Shown here one piece after another: positions 10,074-21,520 of a stretch of DNA of 64,000 bases (position 1 is its first letter; every line of letters starts with the position of its first letter). The notes under the pieces are model-generated. The model had not been told where the DNA came from. It searched no databases and worked only from the letters and a program-made list of their open reading frames with translations. The stretch comes from Candidatus Arsenophonus lipoptenae. GTDB lineage: Bacteria > Pseudomonadota > Gammaproteobacteria > Enterobacterales > Enterobacteriaceae. The position numbers and the translations under genes were made by a program. Location of the stretch: the NCBI RefSeq assembly GCF_001534665.1, contig NZ_CP013920.1, positions 186,001-250,000 on the forward strand. Reading direction: 5' to 3'.

Positions 10074-10330
10074 ATGGATATTGAATTATTAAAAACTGAC
10101 TTAAAAGTTAAAAAATAGATATTTTTATCAGCAAAAGTATTTTTGCAATAAAAATTATTTATAATTTTCTGTATTTATTAATTAGAAATTGAGTTTAGCA
10201 TTACCTCATCTTTACTATTTCATAATGAAATTTGTTTAATTATAGTAAAAAACAACTGAATTTCTTACACTAAATTACTTAATAAATATGTAGCAAAAAG
10301 TTAAGAAAAATTTCTCATCAATTATTATAT
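10074..10330 (+). pseudogene. hdfR: hdfR remnant (LysR-type regulator)
   Basis: Starting at ATG 10074, the sequence encodes MDIELLKTDLKV, matching the E. coli HdfR N terminus (MDTELLKTFLEV). A shift of frame then gives KNRYFYQQ, in the place of RTRHFGRA in the helix-turn-helix. A stop follows in the first frame after 14 codons. Weaker similarity to later HdfR residues may run to about 10330; I lose it beyond that. It is divergent from maoP, as in E. coli. The N-terminal match plus context makes the call reasonable; the 3' boundary is uncertain. Confidence 0.72.
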
Positions 10331-11639
10331 ACACTATTTTTAATAAGTTTTACAATATTACTATGGGGGGTAATTCAACAAAATATATGAGAAAACTATT
10401 TTTAGTGATGCGATAAATTTAAAAAAATAACAAATTAAAAAATTAAATTTATCTTAATTATATTTAATATTTAATTAAATTATAATAAAGTAATATTTTT
10501 AATATCATAAAAATAACATTTTTATTTAAAATTTATTAAAATTAATAACAATATCATCTAAATCTTACTAAAGAATTATTCTACTTAATTTAATTTGCTA
10601 TTTTATTTTTATTAATATATTAATTAATATCTAATATTATAATTATTATTATACATTACATATAAAAATAATTTTTAATATCTATTAAAATATACTATAC
10701 TAGTAGTGGTATATTAAAAAATAATCAAAATATATATTAATAAATGAAATTAATAAAAAATTTATATGTATTAATATTAACTTTAGAAAAAATTATTAAA
10801 AATAATTATATTTTTTTTACATAAATATATTTTTTTTACATAAATATCATAATAAATAAATTGTAATATTTTATATCGAGTTAATAAATTAAAATAATCA
10901 AAACTTAATAAACCATTACGAGCTATGATATGTATATAATATAGATATAATAATTAATAACAAAAAAACTTTAACTAATCATATTTATTTAAGTATTAAT
11001 GAAATAATCATTTTAAAAATTAATAGTAAATTAAATTTAAATAACTTTTAAAAAAAATATAAAATTTATGATATAATCATAAAAATTATTAATATTTACA
11101 GTTTTTATTAATAAATTGAATTTTAAGAAGCTAAGTAAATAATAACTTGTTATTAATTAAAATTATTTAATAATTTTATTAAATAAAACAAAAACTTAGT
11201 TTATATAAAACATACCTAAATTTATTTCAAAATAAAAAATAAAATATAGATGTATTAATAATATTTTATAATATGAGTATATAATATTACCATAAATACT
11301 AATTTATAAATAATTGTATTATTTATATTATTATATTTTTATAAACTTACTGATATTAGAAATCAACTAAGCATTAGGATTTTTTTATTAAAAAAACTAT
11401 AAAATATGAAATAATAAATAATTGACAAAAAAATAAAATTATCAGTGAATTATATTCAAATGAAACAGTTATAACTATTTGCAAAAATTCTTAATTAGAA
11501 TTTTATAAATAAAGATTTTATATAAAATCTTTTAAAAATATTTACCTGATGATAAGCATTTCTTAAACTATTTTACAATTTAATATCATTATATTTATAA
11601 AAATTAATTTATATTTCTTTTATACATTTATACATTAGT
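10331..11639. other. Gene-poor AT-rich stretch
   Basis: About 1.3 kb with no supportable gene. It probably includes the rest of hdfR and possibly surE or other lost genes decayed beyond recognition. The only distinct element is the 19-bp tandem duplication at 10807-10844. Confidence 0.55.
10807..10844. repeat. Perfect 19-bp tandem duplication
   Basis: The unit TATATTTTTTTTACATAAA occurs twice in direct succession (10807-10825 and 10826-10844). It lies in non-coding DNA and looks like a slippage product. Confidence 0.9.
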
Positions 11640-12008
11640 ATCAGATATTAATACAGGAACTGTAATCCACATATATTATTTTAATATAAAATTTTTATAA
11701 AACGTATTAGATAGCTATAAAGTATAGTAACTATAAATATTCTTGATCTATATCATATTTTATTACATTTATCATAACATAGTAGTAATGATTAAATGTA
11801 TCCTAAGATATTATTTATTCACAATAGTCAATAATAACATAGTTTCCTTTCATATTTACTAAAATTATTGAAAAATGATAAACTAATACTTTCTGTGCCG
11901 GTTAAAAATCAAATATTAAAAGTAATTCAAATTAAAATTAATAATTTGCATGTCATAAAAGTAAAATCAATAAAATTGGTTTCTTTAATTTCTAGATTTT
12001 TAGCATAA
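11640..12008 (+). pseudogene. pcm: pcm remnant (protein-L-isoaspartate O-methyltransferase)
   Basis: The last 49 codons of an open frame ending with TAA at 12006-12008 read KLLKNDKLILSVPVKNQ and then VKSIKLVSLISRFLA. This aligns with the Pcm C terminus (LDEGGILVLPVGEEHQ ... AVRFVPLVKGELA). About 360 bases upstream, near 11645, DINTGTVIH resembles the SAM motif LEIGTGSGYQ at the right distance. The stretch between carries several stops. The gene directly precedes nlpD, as in the surE-pcm-nlpD-rpoS cluster of enterobacteria, which supports the identification. Confidence 0.75.
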
Positions 12009-12093
12009 AATCAAATGATATAAATATAATACATTATTAATAATAATATACATTATCTCTTTTATATTTAAATTATTTTATGGAAAAAGAAGT

Positions 12094-13155
12094 ATGAATG
12101 TTAATAGTTCAGTATTCAGTATTCTATGGAAAAATATGTACATATTAACATGTATATTTCTAATAGGATGCTCAGAATCATATCATTCTATAGCTCCTAT
12201 TTACAGCATTCATGATCATCATTACCAACAAATAGATACTTATCCTATCAATATTAAATTAAATATAATGAATAAAATACTTTCTACTAAGCAACATATT
12301 TCTATCAGAAATAGAAAATTTAATGTGAATAATTCAATAAATCATACAATTATATCAACATCTAAAGATGTTAAATATAATTTAATAAATTATAACAGAA
12401 ATTATAAAAATATTTTAAAAGGAAGTTATAAGGACAAAACTTATACTATTAAAAAAGGTGATACATTATTTTATATTGCTTGGATAACAGGCAAAAATTA
12501 TCATGACTTAGCTCAATATAATAATATTAAAAAATACCAAAATCTACATATTGGACAAATAATAAATATTAATAATAATACTAATAATAAATTAGTACTT
12601 ATTGATAATCTTGCAAATAAAAAAAATATAAATAATACTTATCAGTTAAATGACACAAAAATATCATCTATAAATGATAAAAATTTAAGAAAAAAATTAT
12701 TAAAAATAAATAAGTCATTAGTTTCTAATAAAAAACTTAAAATAAAAAAAAATTCTACATCAAATAATAAAATATCAAATTCAATAAATAATTGGATTTG
12801 GCCGGCGAAAGGCAAAATTATTTCTCCATTCTCTAACATACAAGGTGGAAATAAAGGAATTGATATTGCTGGATTTAAAGGTCAACCTATTTTTGCAACT
12901 ACATCAGGAAAAGTAGTTTATTCTGGAAATGCATTGCGTGGATATGGAAATCTCATAATAATAAAGCATAATAATGATTATCTAAGTGCGTATGCTCACA
13001 TTGATACTATATTAGTCAATGAGCAACAGAAAGTTAAAGCAGGAGAAAAAATTGCCACTATGGGTAACAGTGATACAAATTTAGTAAAATTACATTTCGA
13101 AATTCGTTACCAAGGAAAATCAGTGAATCCGTTAAATTATCTGTCAAAAAAATAA
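12094..13155 (+). CDS. nlpD: Lipoprotein NlpD, LytM-domain activator of murein hydrolase
   Basis: Outer-membrane lipoprotein that activates the amidase AmiC during septum splitting. It has 353 residues, against 379 in E. coli. A lipobox LIGC puts the lipidated Cys at residue 26. A LysM domain (TYTIKKGDTLFYIAW to LHIGQIININ) spans about residues 116-160. A Lys/Asn-rich linker precedes a C-terminal M23/LytM domain from about residue 233 (WIWPAKGKI to SVNPLNYL). The first metal ligand of active M23 peptidases is missing (NKGIDIAG), which is normal for NlpD. rpoS, usually next, is absent. Confidence 0.96.
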   Translation: MNVNSSVFSILWKNMYILTCIFLIGCSESYHSIAPIYSIHDHHYQQIDTYPINIKLNIMNKILSTKQHISIRNRKFNVNNSINHTIISTSKDVKYNLINYNRNYKNILKGSYKDKTYTIKKGDTLFYIAWITGKNYHDLAQYNNIKKYQNLHIGQIININNNTNNKLVLIDNLANKKNINNTYQLNDTKISSINDKNLRKKLLKINKSLVSNKKLKIKKNSTSNNKISNSINNWIWPAKGKIISPFSNIQGGNKGIDIAGFKGQPIFATTSGKVVYSGNALRGYGNLIIIKHNNDYLSAYAHIDTILVNEQQKVKAGEKIATMGNSDTNLVKLHFEIRYQGKSVNPLNYLSKK

Positions 13156-13378
13156 AAAAATAATTTACATCTAAGTTATAGAATAACACTGATTTAATCA
13201 GTATTATCAATGCATATTAAAAAATAAATTAAAAATATAATATTTCATTCTAATTTTAATAAATTTTATTTTTAATAGTAATTAACTACTGTAATACTTT
13301 TTATTTTTAATAATTTTTTATTTTTAGCATAAAAATAAACTTATATACATTAATCTTGTATAAGATTATATTAGAGAG

Positions 13379-15946
13379 TTATCTTTTTACCATTTCTTTT
13401 AATCTGAATATCAATTTTAATGCTTGAAATGGTGTTAATCTATTAGGATTTATTTTTATTAATATTTCAAAAATAAATTCAAGAGAATTTTTAACTGTTT
13501 TTTCTATTAATGAATCACTAATAACTTTATCATTTGATAAAGTATACATTAATTCTAATTCTTCTAATTTTTGTTTTGCTCTTTGAATAACATTATTTGG
13601 AATACCAGCTAATGAAGCCACTGCTAGGCCATAACTTTTACTAGCAGCACCTTCTTGTATATTATGCATAAATGATATAGTTTTATTGTATTCTATCGCA
13701 TTAAAATGGATATTGAAAGCCCCTTGTTGTTTATTTGCCAAATCAGTCAATTCAAAATAATGTGTAGCAAACAAAGTCATAGCTTTAATATTTTTAACTA
13801 AATTTTCTGCACAGGCCCATGCTAATGAAAGCCCGTCATATGTTGAAGTTCCTCTACCAATTTCATCCATTAATATTAAACTATTTTGTGTAGCATTATG
13901 TAAAATATTAGCTGTTTCTGTCATTTCTACCATAAAAGTAGATTGACCAGCAGCAAGATTATCAGATGCCCCAACTCTAGTAAATATTCTGTCAATTGGA
14001 CCAATAATAGCTTGTTCAGCTGGCACAAAACTACCTATATAAGCAAGCAAAGTAATAAGACCTACTTGACGTATATAAGTACTTTTACCACCCATATTTG
14101 GTCCAGTAACAATCAATAACCGACGATGTATAGATAAATCTACTGAGTTAGAAATAAATGGTGTATTAATTACATGTTCGACAACAGGATGACGTCCAGC
14201 AATAATTTTTATGCCAGGTTTTTTATTTAATATTGGACAACAATATCCTAAAGTATCTGCTCGTTCTGCTAAGTTATTAAGCACATCTAATTCAGATAAA
14301 GCATCAGCACTAGTTTGTAGTTCTGATAGATATGGTAACAATAAATCAAATAACTCTTCATAAAGCCTTTTTTCAATTATTAATGCTTTACCCTTAGATA
14401 TCAAAATCTTATCTTCGTATTCTTTTAATTCAGATATAATATATCTCTCTGTATTTTTTAATGTTTGACGGCGAATATAATATAATGGCACCATATGACT
14501 TTGTACACGATTAACTTGTAAATAGTAGCCATGAATAGCATTAAAACCAATTTTAAGACTATCAATACCTAATTTTTCTTTTTCTCTTAATTCAAGTTTT
14601 TCTAAATAATCACTTGCACCATTAGCTAATGTACGTAATTCATCAAGTTCACTATTATATCCAGTTTTAATTATTCCGCCATCTCTTATTAATACCGGAG
14701 GTGTATCAACTATGGCTTTCTCTAATAAATTTTGCAACTCTTTAAAAGAGTTAATACGTGATTGTAATTTTTTTAAATAAGAAAATTCTATTTTATCTAA
14801 TATAAAATGAATTCCAGTAAATTGTCGAAAAGCATGACGCATCTTAGCTAAATCTCTAGGTCTAGCTGTACGGAGTGCTAACCGAGAAACTATACGTTCT
14901 AAGTCACCAATTTGACATAAAAGAGGTTTTAATTCATGATAATACTCTTTTAGTCCTATTATCGTCTGCTGACGATTCAACAAACTATTAACATTACATA
15001 ATGGAATATTTAACCACCGTTTTAACATACGACTACCCATAGCAGTCATACATTGATCTAATATAGATAATAACGTATTCTCATTGCTACCAGATAAATT
15101 TTGTGTTAATTCAAGATTACGCCTTGTTGCTGTATCAAGAATAACAGTATCTTTTTGTTGAATCATTGCAATACTACGAATATGCGGTAAATTTGTACGC
15201 TGAGTATCTTTCACATATTTTAATAAACAACCAGCTGCACATAATGCTAATGAAGCATCTTCAACACCAAATCCAATAAGATTTTGTGTACCAAATTGAA
15301 GATTTAATTGTTGTTTGGCACTATTTAATTCAAATTCCCATAATGGACGCCGCCGCAATCCTCTATTATTTTCAAATAATTGAATATCAATAAAATTTTC
15401 AGGATAAAGTAATTCTACTGGACTAGTACGATGTAATTCAGTTCTAACAGAACTGATATCAGATATTTCACTAATATTAAACCGACCTGAAGTAATATCT
15501 AAAGTTGCATAACCATAATGATGATCTTCTTGATAAATAGCAGCTAAAAGATTATCCTGTCTCTCTTGTAGTAATGATTCATCTGTAATTGTTCCTGGTG
15601 TTACAATTCGTACAACTTTACGTTCAACTAGTCCTCCTTTATTAGTATTCGTATCTCCTATTTGTTCACAAATAGCAATCGATTCACCTAATTTTATTAA
15701 CTTAATTAAGTAATTATCTACTGTATGATAAGGTATACCAGCCATTGGTATCATCTGTCCACTAGAATGACCACGTTTAGTTAAAGAAATATCTAGTAAT
15801 CTTGATGCTTTTTTAGCATCATCAAAGAATAATTCATAAAAATCACCTATTCTATAAAATAATAAAATGTCATTATATTCCTTTTTTAATCGTAAATATT
15901 GTTGTATCATAGGTGTATGTATCAATGAATTTTTAGAATTAATCAT
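13379..15946 (-). CDS. mutS: DNA mismatch repair protein MutS
   Basis: Mismatch-recognition ATPase. It has 855 residues, against 853 in E. coli, and looks intact. The mismatch-binding Phe-x-Glu motif is in [11 protein letters not shown] near residue 37. The Walker A motif [11 protein letters not shown] lies near residue 620. Other ATPase motifs are [16 protein letters not shown] and [19 protein letters not shown], followed by ATHYFELT. The C-terminal helix-turn-helix region is present. It points towards nlpD with 223 bases between; rpoS and the genes between it and mutS in E. coli have been removed. Whether mutL and mutH exist is not visible here. Confidence 0.98.
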   Translation of the reverse strand: MINSKNSLIHTPMIQQYLRLKKEYNDILLFYRIGDFYELFFDDAKKASRLLDISLTKRGHSSGQMIPMAGIPYHTVDNYLIKLIKLGESIAICEQIGDTNTNKGGLVERKVVRIVTPGTITDESLLQERQDNLLAAIYQEDHHYGYATLDITSGRFNISEISDISSVRTELHRTSPVELLYPENFIDIQLFENNRGLRRRPLWEFELNSAKQQLNLQFGTQNLIGFGVEDASLALCAAGCLLKYVKDTQRTNLPHIRSIAMIQQKDTVILDTATRRNLELTQNLSGSNENTLLSILDQCMTAMGSRMLKRWLNIPLCNVNSLLNRQQTIIGLKEYYHELKPLLCQIGDLERIVSRLALRTARPRDLAKMRHAFRQFTGIHFILDKIEFSYLKKLQSRINSFKELQNLLEKAIVDTPPVLIRDGGIIKTGYNSELDELRTLANGASDYLEKLELREKEKLGIDSLKIGFNAIHGYYLQVNRVQSHMVPLYYIRRQTLKNTERYIISELKEYEDKILISKGKALIIEKRLYEELFDLLLPYLSELQTSADALSELDVLNNLAERADTLGYCCPILNKKPGIKIIAGRHPVVEHVINTPFISNSVDLSIHRRLLIVTGPNMGGKSTYIRQVGLITLLAYIGSFVPAEQAIIGPIDRIFTRVGASDNLAAGQSTFMVEMTETANILHNATQNSLILMDEIGRGTSTYDGLSLAWACAENLVKNIKAMTLFATHYFELTDLANKQQGAFNIHFNAIEYNKTISFMHNIQEGAASKSYGLAVASLAGIPNNVIQRAKQKLEELELMYTLSNDKVISDSLIEKTVKNSLEFIFEILIKINPNRLTPFQALKLIFRLKEMVKR

Positions 15947-16378
15947 AATTTATATTTTAAATCTTTATCTTTAATTTTATAACTTTATATTATAACTTTA
16001 TATCATGAATATTCATTTAATAATATCGTTTAAAATAAATAAAAGTATACTTTATTCTTATAGTATAAAGTTTTATAAATTTTTTGTACGTAAGAATTTT
16101 AATTTAATAGAATTAAAATAAATATAATTATACTAAACTTAATAAGATAAAATAATATCTAATTGTAAGTAAAAACGATAATTTTTTAAAATCTATCGAT
16201 ATATAAAATATAAACTTATTATCAAATTTAATTTTAAACAGAATATAATTCTTATTATATTATATAATTCTTATTATATTCTTATAGTTTTGATAAAATA
16301 TTAAATTAACAATTATATAATTATATATTGTATTCAATTACAATACTATTTTAAACTATAAATAGTTAGATCATACAT
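15947..16378. other. Intergenic region, mutS to rplQ
   Basis: About 430 bases holding the mutS promoter and the end of the alpha-operon transcript. A 7-bp AT-rich hairpin (TATTGTA / TACAATA) at 16326-16345 on the minus strand, about 35 bases past rplQ, is a weak terminator candidate. A 19-bp near-perfect tandem duplication lies at 16244-16281. Confidence 0.5.
16244..16281. repeat. Near-perfect 19-bp tandem duplication
   Basis: The unit TATAATTCTTATTATATTA (16244-16262) is followed directly by a second copy (16263-16281) differing only at its last base. It lies in non-coding DNA downstream of rplQ. Confidence 0.8.
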
Positions 16379-16771
16379 TTATTTTTTGATTATTTCTTTA
16401 TGACATTCAATAACACGACGATCAACAAGTTCAATATAAGCCATTGGGGCATTATCCCCTACACGAAAACCAGATTTCATAATACGAGTATAACCACCTG
16501 TACGAATAGCAAAACGTGGTCCAAGTTCATTAAATAATTTTGTAACAATTTCATTATTATGCATACGGGAAAATACTAATCTACGATTAGTTATCGTATC
16601 AATTTTTGCTAAAGTAATTAACGGTTCAACTATACGACGTAATTCTTTTGCTTTTGATACAGTTGTTTTAATAATCTCATAATGGAATAAAGAAATAGCC
16701 ATATTACGAAACATAGCTCGTCGATGACTGCTATTTCTATTTAATTGCCGACCACTCTGACGATGATGCAT
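16379..16771 (-). CDS. rplQ: 50S ribosomal protein L17
   Basis: Large-subunit protein L17, last gene of the alpha operon. It has 130 residues, against 127 in E. coli. The N terminus [20 protein letters not shown] is diagnostic, followed by [22 protein letters not shown] and the RNA-binding segment [20 protein letters not shown]. It is preceded by rpoA with 40 bases between. Confidence 0.99.
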   Translation of the reverse strand: MHHRQSGRQLNRNSSHRRAMFRNMAISLFHYEIIKTTVSKAKELRRIVEPLITLAKIDTITNRRLVFSRMHNNEIVTKLFNELGPRFAIRTGGYTRIMKSGFRVGDNAPMAYIELVDRRVIECHKEIIKK

Positions 16772-16811
16772 AACCTTATCCTTTTTTTAGTAAAATCTTA
16801 AAAATTTTATC

Positions 16812-17801
16812 TTATTTGTCATCAACACTTACCGGTGGCCAATTTTCTAGACGCATACCAAGTGATAATCCTTTTATAGCTAAAACATCCTTAATTTCAG
16901 TCAGTGACTTTTTACCTAAATTAGGAGTTTTTAGTAATTCAACTTCAGTACGCTGGACTAAATCACCAATATAATGAATAGCTTCTGCTTTTAAACAATT
17001 AGCAGATCGAACAGTCAATTCTAAATCATCTACCGTACGAAGCAAAATGGGATCAAATTCTGGCTTTTCATCCTTAACTTCAACCTTTGCAACATCACGT
17101 AAATCAACAAAAGCTTCTAGTTGTTCAACTAATATAGTGGCAGCTCTACGAATTGCTTCTTCTGGATCTATTGTGCCATTAGTCTCCATTTCAATAACTA
17201 ATTTATCTAAATCAGTACGTTGCTCTACACGAGTTGCTTCTACATTATAGACAATACGTTCTATAGGACTATAGCATGCATCAACTAATAGGCGACCAAT
17301 TGGTCGTTCATCATCTTCAGAATGAATACGAGCAGAAGCAGGCACATATCCACGTCCGCGTTGAACTTTAATATGCATATTAATAGAAGCACTATCATCA
17401 GTTAAATTACATATAATGTATTCTGGTCTAACAATTTCAATATCATCATTAGGACTAATATCAGCAGCAGTAACAGGGCCAATTCCAGCTTTATTTAAAT
17501 GCAAGATAACTTCATCCTTACCATGCACTTTTACCGCTAATCCTTTTAAATTAAGAAGAATTTCTAATATATCTTCTTGTACTCCCTCTTTAGTACTATA
17601 TTCATGTAGTACACCGTCAATTTCAACCTCAGTTACAGCACATCCTGGCATAGATGAGAGCAAAATACGACGTAGTGCATTACCAAGAGTATGTCCAAAA
17701 CCACGTTCTAATGGCTCAAGCGTTACCTTGGCATAAATTAAATCAATATGCTCAATATCAACTAAACGTGGTTTTAAAAAATTTGTTACAGAATCATGCA
17801 T
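16812..17801 (-). CDS. rpoA: RNA polymerase alpha subunit
   Basis: Alpha subunit, scaffold of RNA polymerase assembly. It has 329 residues, exactly the E. coli length. The N-terminal dimerisation domain contains [22 protein letters not shown] near residue 30. The C-terminal DNA- and activator-binding domain (about residues 250-329) contains [20 protein letters not shown], the helix-hairpin-helix [13 protein letters not shown] and the terminal [11 protein letters not shown]. The retained UP-element-binding domain suggests ordinary promoter recognition. It lies between rpsD and rplQ as usual. Confidence 0.99.
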   Translation of the reverse strand: MHDSVTNFLKPRLVDIEHIDLIYAKVTLEPLERGFGHTLGNALRRILLSSMPGCAVTEVEIDGVLHEYSTKEGVQEDILEILLNLKGLAVKVHGKDEVILHLNKAGIGPVTAADISPNDDIEIVRPEYIICNLTDDSASINMHIKVQRGRGYVPASARIHSEDDERPIGRLLVDACYSPIERIVYNVEATRVEQRTDLDKLVIEMETNGTIDPEEAIRRAATILVEQLEAFVDLRDVAKVEVKDEKPEFDPILLRTVDDLELTVRSANCLKAEAIHYIGDLVQRTEVELLKTPNLGKKSLTEIKDVLAIKGLSLGMRLENWPPVSVDDK

Positions 17802-17825
17802 TCTATCCTCTCTTTAGTACAAGCT

Positions 17826-18446
17826 TTATTTAGAGTAAAGCTCGACAATCAGGTGTTCATTAATATCAGCAGATAAATCATTACGTTCAGGAATATGTTT
17901 AAATATTCCTTCCATCTTAATGGTATCAACTTCTATCCAATTAGATTTTTCACGTTGTTCAGAAAGCTCTAAAGCAGCTTTAATACGCAATTGTTTTTTT
18001 GCTTTTTTACGAACACTAATAACATCATTCTTGGTAATCTGATAAGATGCTATGTTAACAACTTGACCATTTACCATTATAGCTTTATGATTAACTATTT
18101 GACGAGCTTCTGTACGTGTTGCACCGAAGCCCATACGATACACAACATTATCTAAACGAGACTCAAGCAAATTCAATAAATTTTTACCTGTATTACCTTT
18201 TAAACGTGTTGCTTGCTTATAATAATTACGAAATTGACGTTCTAAAATTCCATAAATACGACGAACTTTTTGTTTTTCACGTAATTGAATACCATAATCA
18301 GATAACCTAGGTTTACGTAAACCGTGTTGTCCTGGTGCTTGTTCTAATTTACATTTAGTTTCAATAGCACGTATTCCAGATTTAAGAAATAGATCAGTAC
18401 CTTCACGACGACTTAATTTTAACTTAGGACCTAAATATTTAGCCAT
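17826..18446 (-). CDS. rpsD: 30S ribosomal protein S4
   Basis: Primary 16S rRNA-binding assembly protein; in E. coli also the translational repressor of the alpha operon. It has 206 residues, the E. coli length. The N terminus [20 protein letters not shown] and the S4 RNA-binding domain ([27 protein letters not shown]) are clear. Twenty-four bases separate it from rpoA. The zinc-free form is seen, as in enterobacteria. Confidence 0.99.
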   Translation of the reverse strand: MAKYLGPKLKLSRREGTDLFLKSGIRAIETKCKLEQAPGQHGLRKPRLSDYGIQLREKQKVRRIYGILERQFRNYYKQATRLKGNTGKNLLNLLESRLDNVVYRMGFGATRTEARQIVNHKAIMVNGQVVNIASYQITKNDVISVRKKAKKQLRIKAALELSEQREKSNWIEVDTIKMEGIFKHIPERNDLSADINEHLIVELYSK

Positions 18447-18483
18447 TATATTTCTCCAATATAATTATAAAAACGTAAAGTAA

Positions 18484-18873
18484 TTAAACACGACGTTTTT
18501 TTGGTGGACGACAACCATTATGAGGAATTGGAGTTACATCAGTAATATTAGTAATGTTGAATCCAGCAGCATTTAATGCACGAATAGTTGATTCACGACC
18601 AGGACCTGGTCCTTTAACCATAACTTCTAAATTTTTAATTCCATATTCTTTAACAGATTCAGCGCAACGCTCTGCTGCAATTTGAGCAGCAAATGGAGTA
18701 GACTTGCGAGAACCACGAAAACCAGAATCACCTGCAGTTCTCCAACCCAATACATTACCTTGACGATCAGTAATCGTAACTATTGTATTATTAAAAGAAG
18801 CATGGATATGAGCTACACCATCTATAATTTGTTTTCGTATACGCTTACGTACACGAGTAGGTTCTTTTACCAT
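18484..18873 (-). CDS. rpsK: 30S ribosomal protein S11
   Basis: Platform protein contacting mRNA near the E site. It has 129 residues, the E. coli length. The conserved [20 protein letters not shown], the [14 protein letters not shown] block and the C-terminal [16 protein letters not shown] are all present. It sits between rpsM and rpsD in the alpha operon. Confidence 0.99.
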   Translation of the reverse strand: MVKEPTRVRKRIRKQIIDGVAHIHASFNNTIVTITDRQGNVLGWRTAGDSGFRGSRKSTPFAAQIAAERCAESVKEYGIKNLEVMVKGPGPGRESTIRALNAAGFNITNITDVTPIPHNGCRPPKKRRV

Positions 18874-18892
18874 TATTTCATAAACCCCGAAT

Positions 18893-19249
18893 TTATTTTT
18901 TAATTATCTTACGTGGTCCTTTACAAGTACGAGCATTTGTTTTGGTACGTTGCCCACGTACAGGAAGACCTCGTCGGTGACGTAAACCACGATAACAACC
19001 TAGATCCATTAGACGCTTGATGCTTAAGGTAACTTCACGACGTAAATCACCTTCAACTATATATTTAGCAACTTCGTCACGTATTTTTTCTATTTGCTCT
19101 TCAGACAACTCCCTGATCTTACTATGCTCAGCAATACCACTTGCTATACAGATTGACTGAGATCTCTTTTTACCAATACCGTAAATTGATGTTAATGCTA
19201 TTACAGTATGTTTGTGATCAGGAATGTTAATGCCTGCTATACGGGCCAC
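18893..19249 (-). CDS. rpsM: 30S ribosomal protein S13
   Basis: Head protein bridging to the large subunit; first gene of the alpha operon. I choose the GTG at 19247-19249, which gives (M)[13 protein letters not shown] and 118 residues, the E. coli length. AGGAG lies seven bases upstream. E. coli rpsM also starts with GTG. The longer frame beginning at 19270 adds seven unsupported residues. The helix-two-turn-helix region and the C-terminal [20 protein letters not shown] are well kept. Confidence 0.98.
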   Translation of the reverse strand: MARIAGINIPDHKHTVIALTSIYGIGKKRSQSICIASGIAEHSKIRELSEEQIEKIRDEVAKYIVEGDLRREVTLSIKRLMDLGCYRGLRHRRGLPVRGQRTKTNARTCKGPRKIIKK

Positions 19250-19381
19250 ACTATGCACTCCTATATTCAAGTATATTATAACTTTATTTTTAATGATTAT
19301 TTTAAATAATATTAAATAGTTATTTTTTTTGAAAAAATTAACTTATTTAGATATAGCTAAAACATAATCTAAAATAATTTT

Positions 19382-19498
19382 TTATCCTTGACGTTGTTTA
19401 TGTCTTGGTTCAACATCGCAAATTACACGAATACTACCGTGACGTTTAACAAATTTACAATTACGACATAATTTCTTAATTGAAGCACGAACTTTCAT
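19382..19498 (-). CDS. rpmJ: 50S ribosomal protein L36
   Basis: Small zinc-ribbon L36, 38 residues, starting [20 protein letters not shown]. The four zinc ligands are visible (CxxC at residues 11 and 14, Cys at 27, His at 33), so this is the zinc-binding form. It is the last gene of the spc operon, 42 bases after secY, with about 130 bases to rpsM. A GGGGGT element upstream of the ATG serves as a ribosome binding site. Confidence 0.98.
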   Translation of the reverse strand: MKVRASIKKLCRNCKFVKRHGSIRVICDVEPRHKQRQG

Positions 19499-19540
19499 TA
19501 ATTTACCCCCTATATAAAATTTTATAATATTTTCAGTAAT

Positions 19541-20869
19541 TCACTTACTTTTCAAATTTACTTTTTTTAAAACCGACTCATATTGACTAGACATCATAAT
19601 AGTTTGTACTTGAACTATAAAATCTATAATAACAACAACAACAATTAAAAGTGAAGTACCTCCAAAATAAAATGGAACTTTCATTGCATCACGCATAAAT
19701 TCAGGAATTAAACAAATAAAAGTAATATATAATGCACCTATTAATGTAAGACGAGTCATAACTTTATCAATATATTTAGCAGTTTGTTCTCCAGGACGGA
19801 TGCCAGTAATAAATGCACCTGATTTCTTTAAATTATCTGCTGTTTCTCTGGGATTAAAAACTAATGCTGTATAAAAAAAACAAAAGAAAATAATTGCAGA
19901 TGCATAAAGTAATACATAAAGTGGTTGACCAGGTTGCAAATATATTGCAATAATTGTTAACCATTGCCAACCTGTTCCATCACCAAACCAAGATGCTACT
20001 GTAGCTGGAAATAATACAATACTAGAAGCAAAAATCGCAGGAATTACTCCTGACATATTTATTTTTAGAGGTAAATGTGTGCCACCTTGCGTTGCATAAA
20101 TATGACGACCTTGATGACGTTTTGCGTAATTAACTAGTATACAACGCTGGCTACGCTCCATAAAAACAACAAAATAAATAACAGCAAATATTAAAATTAT
20201 AATTAACAGTAATGACATTAAATGCAAATCACCTGCACGGGCTTGTTCAATAGTATGACCAATTGCCGGTGTTAATCCTGCAACTATACCTGTAAAAATA
20301 ATAATAGAGATACCATTACCAATACCTCTTTCAGTAATTTGCTCACCTAACCACATCAAAATCATTGTACCTGTAACTAAACTAATAACAGCCGTAAAAT
20401 AAAACGATAAACCAGAATGAATTACTAATCCCTGCATTCCATGCATATTAGGTAAACCTATAGCAATGCCAATAGATTGGAATATAGCTAATAAAATAGT
20501 ACCATAACGAGTATATTGACTAATCTTACGTCTACCTGATTCACCTTCTTTTTTAATTTCTGCTAATCTAGTGTTAATTACAGTTAATAACTGAACAATA
20601 ATTGAAGCTGAAATATATGGCATAATACCCAATGCAAAAATAGAAGCACGACTAAGTGCTCCACCAGAAAACATATTAAACATTTCAAGAATACTACCTT
20701 TCTGATGTTCCAGAAATTTAGTTAACACAGTTACATCAATTCCAGGTATAGGAATAAAAGAACCAATACGAAAAATAATTTGAGCTATGACAACAAAAAA
20801 AATCCTACGTTTAAGTTCTCCTATACCACTTTTAGCAATTTGAAAATTTAAACCAGGTTGCTTCGTCAT
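19541..20869 (-). CDS. secY: Preprotein translocase subunit SecY
   Basis: Channel subunit of the SecYEG translocon in the inner membrane. It has 442 residues, against 443 in E. coli, with ten hydrophobic segments. The plug/TM2 region includes [29 protein letters not shown]. The cytoplasmic loop [20 protein letters not shown] and the later loop [24 protein letters not shown] contact the ribosome and SecA. It overlaps nothing; rplO lies seven bases upstream, giving close coupling. Confidence 0.99.
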   Translation of the reverse strand: MTKQPGLNFQIAKSGIGELKRRIFFVVIAQIIFRIGSFIPIPGIDVTVLTKFLEHQKGSILEMFNMFSGGALSRASIFALGIMPYISASIIVQLLTVINTRLAEIKKEGESGRRKISQYTRYGTILLAIFQSIGIAIGLPNMHGMQGLVIHSGLSFYFTAVISLVTGTMILMWLGEQITERGIGNGISIIIFTGIVAGLTPAIGHTIEQARAGDLHLMSLLLIIILIFAVIYFVVFMERSQRCILVNYAKRHQGRHIYATQGGTHLPLKINMSGVIPAIFASSIVLFPATVASWFGDGTGWQWLTIIAIYLQPGQPLYVLLYASAIIFFCFFYTALVFNPRETADNLKKSGAFITGIRPGEQTAKYIDKVMTRLTLIGALYITFICLIPEFMRDAMKVPFYFGGTSLLIVVVVIIDFIVQVQTIMMSSQYESVLKKVNLKSK

Positions 20870-20876
20870 TTATAAC

Positions 20877-21311
20877 TTATTCCTCAACTTTACCACCAAT
20901 TGCTTCAATTACAGTTCTTACACTTTTTGTGACACGTAATCCATGTACAGTTACTGGTCTTTTAATATCACCAAAAAGAATAATTTTTACAAATTTTGTT
21001 TTAGTGCTAATTAAATTAGCGGTTTTTAGTGTATTTAAATTTATTAGATCTCCTTTAATTTTATTAAAATCTGATAAACGTACTTCTGCAGTAACCATTC
21101 TCTTATGTGAAGTAAAACCAAATTTTGGTAGACGGCGATATAAAGGCATTTGACCACCTTCAAAACCACGATTTATACCACTAGAAGAACGAGATTTTTG
21201 CCCCTTGTGACCACGGCCACAAGTTTTACCAAAACCAGAGCCAATACCACGACCCATACGTTTTGATGCTTTTCTAGCACCTTCAGCAGGAGACAAGGTA
21301 TTTAACCGCAT
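20877..21311 (-). CDS. rplO: 50S ribosomal protein L15
   Basis: Late-assembly large-subunit protein, 144 residues, as in E. coli. The N terminus [22 protein letters not shown], the Gly/Arg-rich extension [14 protein letters not shown] and the [15 protein letters not shown] motif are typical. Its Shine-Dalgarno GAGGAG lies in the second copy of an 18-bp tandem duplication derived from the 3' end of rpmD. Confidence 0.99.
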   Translation of the reverse strand: MRLNTLSPAEGARKASKRMGRGIGSGFGKTCGRGHKGQKSRSSSGINRGFEGGQMPLYRRLPKFGFTSHKRMVTAEVRLSDFNKIKGDLINLNTLKTANLISTKTKFVKIILFGDIKRPVTVHGLRVTKSVRTVIEAIGGKVEE

Positions 21312-21317
21312 ATATTG

Positions 21318-21353
21318 TTACTCCTCAACTTTAACCTACTCCTCAACTTTAAC
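21318..21353. repeat. 18-bp tandem duplication at the rpmD-rplO junction
   Basis: On the minus strand GTTAAAGTTGAGGAGTAG (codons VKVEE-stop of rpmD, 21336-21353) is followed directly by GTTAAAGTTGAGGAGTAA (21318-21335). One base differs. The second copy supplies GGAG as the Shine-Dalgarno of rplO, so the duplication changed the intercistronic spacing. Confidence 0.92.
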
Positions 21354-21512
21354 CATATAGGAAACTAAATTTATCATACCTCGAATAGCTGATGTATCTT
21401 CTCGCTCCACTGTATGACCAATATGACGTAAACCTAACCCTATTAATGTGGCCTTATGCTTTGGTAAACAACCAATAGAACTGCGTACTTGTGTGATCTT
21501 AATACTATTCAT
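21336..21512 (-). CDS. rpmD: 50S ribosomal protein L30
   Basis: Small large-subunit protein, 58 residues. The sequence starts [20 protein letters not shown] and ends [16 protein letters not shown], close to E. coli L30 (59 residues). It lies between rpsE and rplO in the spc operon. The stop TAG is at 21336-21338. Its last six codons are tandemly duplicated just downstream. Confidence 0.97.
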   Translation of the reverse strand: MNSIKITQVRSSIGCLPKHKATLIGLGLRHIGHTVEREDTSAIRGMINLVSYMVKVEE

Positions 21513-21520
21513 AATTAAAA

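Noticed and set aside
9952-12093. A hidden new gene or mobile element in the 2.1 kb gene-poor region
   Set aside because: No open frame of note, no terminal inverted repeats, and recognisable hdfR and pcm remnants at its two ends point to gene decay.
18116-18310. Small ORFs antisense to rpsD and the other ribosomal genes (for example 17047-17250, 17416-17736)
   Set aside because: They lie wholly within conserved genes on the opposite strand and have no recognisable domains or ribosome binding sites.
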